A DNA stretch of 64,000 nt from Novosphingobium sp. (GTDB taxonomy: Bacteria; Pseudomonadota; Alphaproteobacteria; Sphingomonadales; Sphingomonadaceae). The notes under the pieces were generated by a model that did not search any database, was not told the DNA's origin, and saw only the letters and a list, made by a program, of their open reading frames with translations. Position 1 is the stretch's first letter. Each line of letters begins with the position of its first letter. Of this stretch, positions 61,934 through 64,000 are shown piece by piece. The stretch covers positions 186,001-250,000 of the forward strand of contig NZ_JADZAT010000010.1 in the NCBI RefSeq assembly GCF_020852455.1, written 5' to 3'. The position numbers were made by a program, and so were the translations under genes.

Positions 61934-63213
61934 GGGCACCTCCAAAAACCGCTCGCCAATCGGCGCATAATTTGATTCACTCCGCCTGACGGGAGGCGGC
62001 GATGCGTGAGGCGGGATTGTTCGGGCTGTCGGAGCATTTGAAGCGACTGTCGGCTCACGGCGATCCGCTCGAAGAGTTGAACAGGATCATCGACTTCGAG
62101 GCGTTTCGCCCGACGCTTGGCGCGGCGCTGGCCTATGGTGACAGAGCCAAGGGCGGTCGCCCGCCTTACGACCCGGTGGCGATGCTCAAGGTGCTGATCC
62201 TGGCTGCCCAGAACAACGTCAGCGACGCGCGGATGGAATATTTGATCCGCGACCGGCTGAGCGGGCTGCGGTTCCTTGGCTTCGACTTGGGCGCCGCGAC
62301 GCCGGATGCCAACACGATCCGGCTGTTCCGCGAGAAGCTGACCGAGGTCGGCGCACTAGACGCGCTGTTTGCTGATTTCGACCGGCAACTCAAGGAGCGG
62401 GGCTATCTCGCCATGGGCGGCCAGATTGTCGATGCAACACTGGTGGCGGCACCCAAGCAACGCAACACCGCGCCCGAGAAGGATGCGATCAAGGGCAGGC
62501 AAGACGGCCGGCGAGATATGGCCAGATGAGCCCGCCAGGGCAGCACAGAAGGATACCGACGCGCGCTGGACGCTGAAGTTCGCCAAGGCCAGGCCCACCG
62601 CTGATGGTAAGCCGGGGATCGACATTGCCATCCCCAGTTTTGGCTACAAGAGCAGCATCTCGATCTGCCGCGCCTTCGGGTTCATCCGCAAATGCAAGGT
62701 CACCGACGGCGCGCGCTTTGACGGGCGCATGCTTCGCGACGTCATCACCAACGACAACACCGCCTCCGACGTCTGGGCCGATACCGCCTATCGCAGCCAA
62801 GCCAACGAGCGATGGCTCAGGCGCCAGGGCCGGGTCAGCCGCATCCATCGCAGGAAGCCGCGGGGCAGGCCGATGCCCGAGCGGACCGCGAAGGCCAACG
62901 CCGCCAAATCCACAGTCCGGGCCCGCGTCGAGCACGTCTTCGCTCAGCAAAAGGCCAAGATGGGGCTGTTCATCCGCACCATCCGCACCATCGGCATCAA
63001 GCGCGCCAAGGCCAAGATCACGCTCGCCAACCTGGCCTACAACATGCACCGCCTGATCTTCCACGAGCGACGAGCAGCGAAGGGATAGGTGCGACCGCAA
63101 ACAGGAAAACGGCCGAAAAAGGGCGGAATAGGGCCGCTTAAGGCACACACTCGCACCAAAATCCAGCGCCGCCGGCCGCTATCGCTCAGATCACCGAGTT
63201 GAAGGAGGTGCCC
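61934..63213 (+). mobile_element. IS5-family-like insertion sequence
   Basis: About 1280 bp bounded by perfect 10-bp inverted ends GGGCACCTCC (61934-61943) and GGAGGTGCCC (63204-63213); it extends by one more matching base on each side. It contains the frameshifted DDE transposase below and separates the two halves of the ParB-like gene. I see no clear target-site duplication. Confidence 0.8.
62002..63088 (+). pseudogene. IS5-type DDE transposase, one frameshift
   Basis: Two frames together give about 360 aa. Frame 1 (62002-62529): SEHLKRLSAHGDPLEELNRI, GGRPPYDPVAMLKVLILAAQ, the first Asp in QIVDATLV. Frame 2 (to 63088): WTLKFAKARPTADGKPGIDI-like order, SDVWADTAYRS with the second Asp, RVEHVFAQQKAKMGL with the Glu and NLAYNMHRLIF. 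A single extra base near 62490 (AAGGGCAGGCAAGAC where AAGGCxGGCAAG is expected) splits them, so it is inactive unless frameshifting occurs or the base is a sequencing error. Confidence 0.85.
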
Positions 63214-63494
63214 ATCTCTCTTCGCGGCTCGCTTCGGTGAAGAAGGGCGATCTTTCAATGAGTGCCGAGCGGCTCAACGCCGGGACCTACATCACCGAGG
63301 TCGAGATTCGCGAACGCGCGCTTGGTTGGGTACCTGAGTTTATGCGCTTCGGTCCGGTCCCGACCGACGAGATCGAAGCCGCACCGGATGTCCCGGTCGC
63401 TGCGCCGGAAGTCGGTGCAACCGACGATAACCTGACCCTCTGCGATCTGGCCGCCTTACCTCCTCCTGACAGGCAAAGCCGCTCGTATCTCTGA
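63214..63494 (+). pseudogene. ParB-like partition gene, right fragment
   Basis: In-frame C-terminal part: SRLASVKKGDLSMSAERLNAG, TYITEVEIRERALGWVPEFM and an Asp/Ala/Pro-rich tail ending RQSRSYL. Together with the left fragment this restores the end of a sphingomonad plasmid ParB-like protein, showing that the IS landed inside it. Confidence 0.82.
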
Positions 63495-63629
63495 AGCGGC
63501 TCCTAGGCCATCGCGAGGGGTCGCTTCCTTCATGCAGAGATATTACTTCTTGCTCGTCTGAAGAACCTCATTGCCTAAATATCGGATTACTGATCAATAA
63601 GCATCAAGATAGATATCTCGCATGATTCA

Positions 63630-64000
63630 TTAGGCGATATTTTCCGACATGCATTTCAAAAGACGTCTTAATTCGGCTTTTTCGACTTCTGAAATGCCAA
63701 AAAATAGCCGGGAATAAATAATATCGGCGTCAACTCTAAGTAGAGGTAATATCTCAATCGCTTTATGCAGGGGGTGCAGGGTCCATACTCGGCGATTGCC
63801 CTCTACAGGTCTGCGCTCGACGTAGCCCTCCATTTCGAGATGGTCGATGACGTTACCAACGCCGGCGCGCTCGAGTTCCAGGAATCTTGCTAGCTCAGTC
63901 TGCGAGAGGCCGGGGCTGCGGAAGATGTAGGCAAGTGCGCGCCATTGCGAGCGGCTTAATCTGAGCTTTGCGCTCGATTTATCGAAAACCCTGCGAAGCT
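63630..64000 (-). CDS. MarR-family regulator, N-terminus beyond the window
   Basis: The minus-strand frame continues to the window end: VFDKSSAKLRLSRSQWRALA, SPGLSQTELARFLELERAGV (HTH), then wing MEGYVERRPVEGNRRVWTLHP and dimer helix ISEVEKAELRRLLKCM. This is the MarR winged-helix core. Stop at 63630. Whether the target is the island or a chromosome gene is unknown. It lies 135 bp from the ParB-like remnant, with no gene between. Confidence 0.85.
   Translation of the reverse strand, partial: LRRVFDKSSAKLRLSRSQWRALAYIFRSPGLSQTELARFLELERAGVGNVIDHLEMEGYVERRPVEGNRRVWTLHPLHKAIEILPLLRVDADIIYSRLFFGISEVEKAELRRLLKCMSENIA

Overview
The window is a high-GC alphaproteobacterial chromosome segment, most likely from Sphingomonadales (Novosphingobium/Sphingobium/Sphingomonas-like). 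The evidence is the GcrA cell-cycle regulator, the DUF1476 (F1-ATPase zeta-like) protein, the leuC/leuD arrangement, the rimP-nusA-ylxR-infB-rbfA-truB-rpsO-pnp translation cluster and sphingomonad-style plasmid partition and transfer remnants. Order-level placement is an inference from gene families; genus is not claimed.

Layout. 1-6.5 kb: partial typA/bipA, a YbbA/YbbP-like ABC exporter divergent from a TesA-like lipoprotein esterase, then recF. 6.6-12.9 kb: a small PspC pair, a queuosine-precursor transporter, tRNA-Arg(TCT), a NUDIX hydrolase, a CHASE4-like/GGDEF/EAL protein, the glutaredoxin-BolA-DUF1476 group and a cytochrome c'. 12.9-17.8 kb: a quinone-oxidoreductase-like enzyme, leuD and leuC with two small genes between them, DUF454 and SufE. 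17.9-22.8 kb: an enlarged phage-shock (Psp) locus. pspF is read rightwards; leftwards from a near-perfect sigma-54 promoter run a short membrane protein, pspA, pspB, pspC and then six tightly packed small genes, five of which repeat a PspB-like 'LERIVTD...QIEALR' tail. 22.8-26 kb: small membrane/secreted proteins of unknown role and a cspA-infA pair. 26.3-38.8 kb: the translation/RNA cluster. 38.9-51 kb: a secreted coiled-coil protein, a diguanylate cyclase, an S1/P1 nuclease, GcrA, an orphan ABC-2 permease, TrmO, the DgcN-DgcA D-glutamate pair, a JmjC-like cupin, an Lrp regulator divergent from ACC deaminase, and HspQ.

From tRNA-Ser(CGA) at 51.2 kb to the end the DNA is a decayed integrative/plasmid-derived island: a chimera of two tyrosine integrases, a HigB/HigA-like toxin-antitoxin pair, DUF1643, an AT-rich membrane protein, relaxosome accessory and coupling proteins, a MobF relaxase cut off inside its helicase domain, AlpA, an IS3 remnant, and a ParB-like pseudogene split by an IS5-like element.

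The most unusual features are: (a) between infB and rbfA, a 33-residue single-membrane-span peptide with a 12-nt Shine-Dalgarno sequence, resembling the holin-like type I toxins of Gram-positive bacteria, followed by two hairpins with the same UAGCAG loop and a stunted second copy; (b) the Psp gene array; (c) a palindromic repeat carried in frame inside truB; (d) an AT-rich gene inserted exactly at the trmO/dgcN junction and flanked by a 20-bp duplication.
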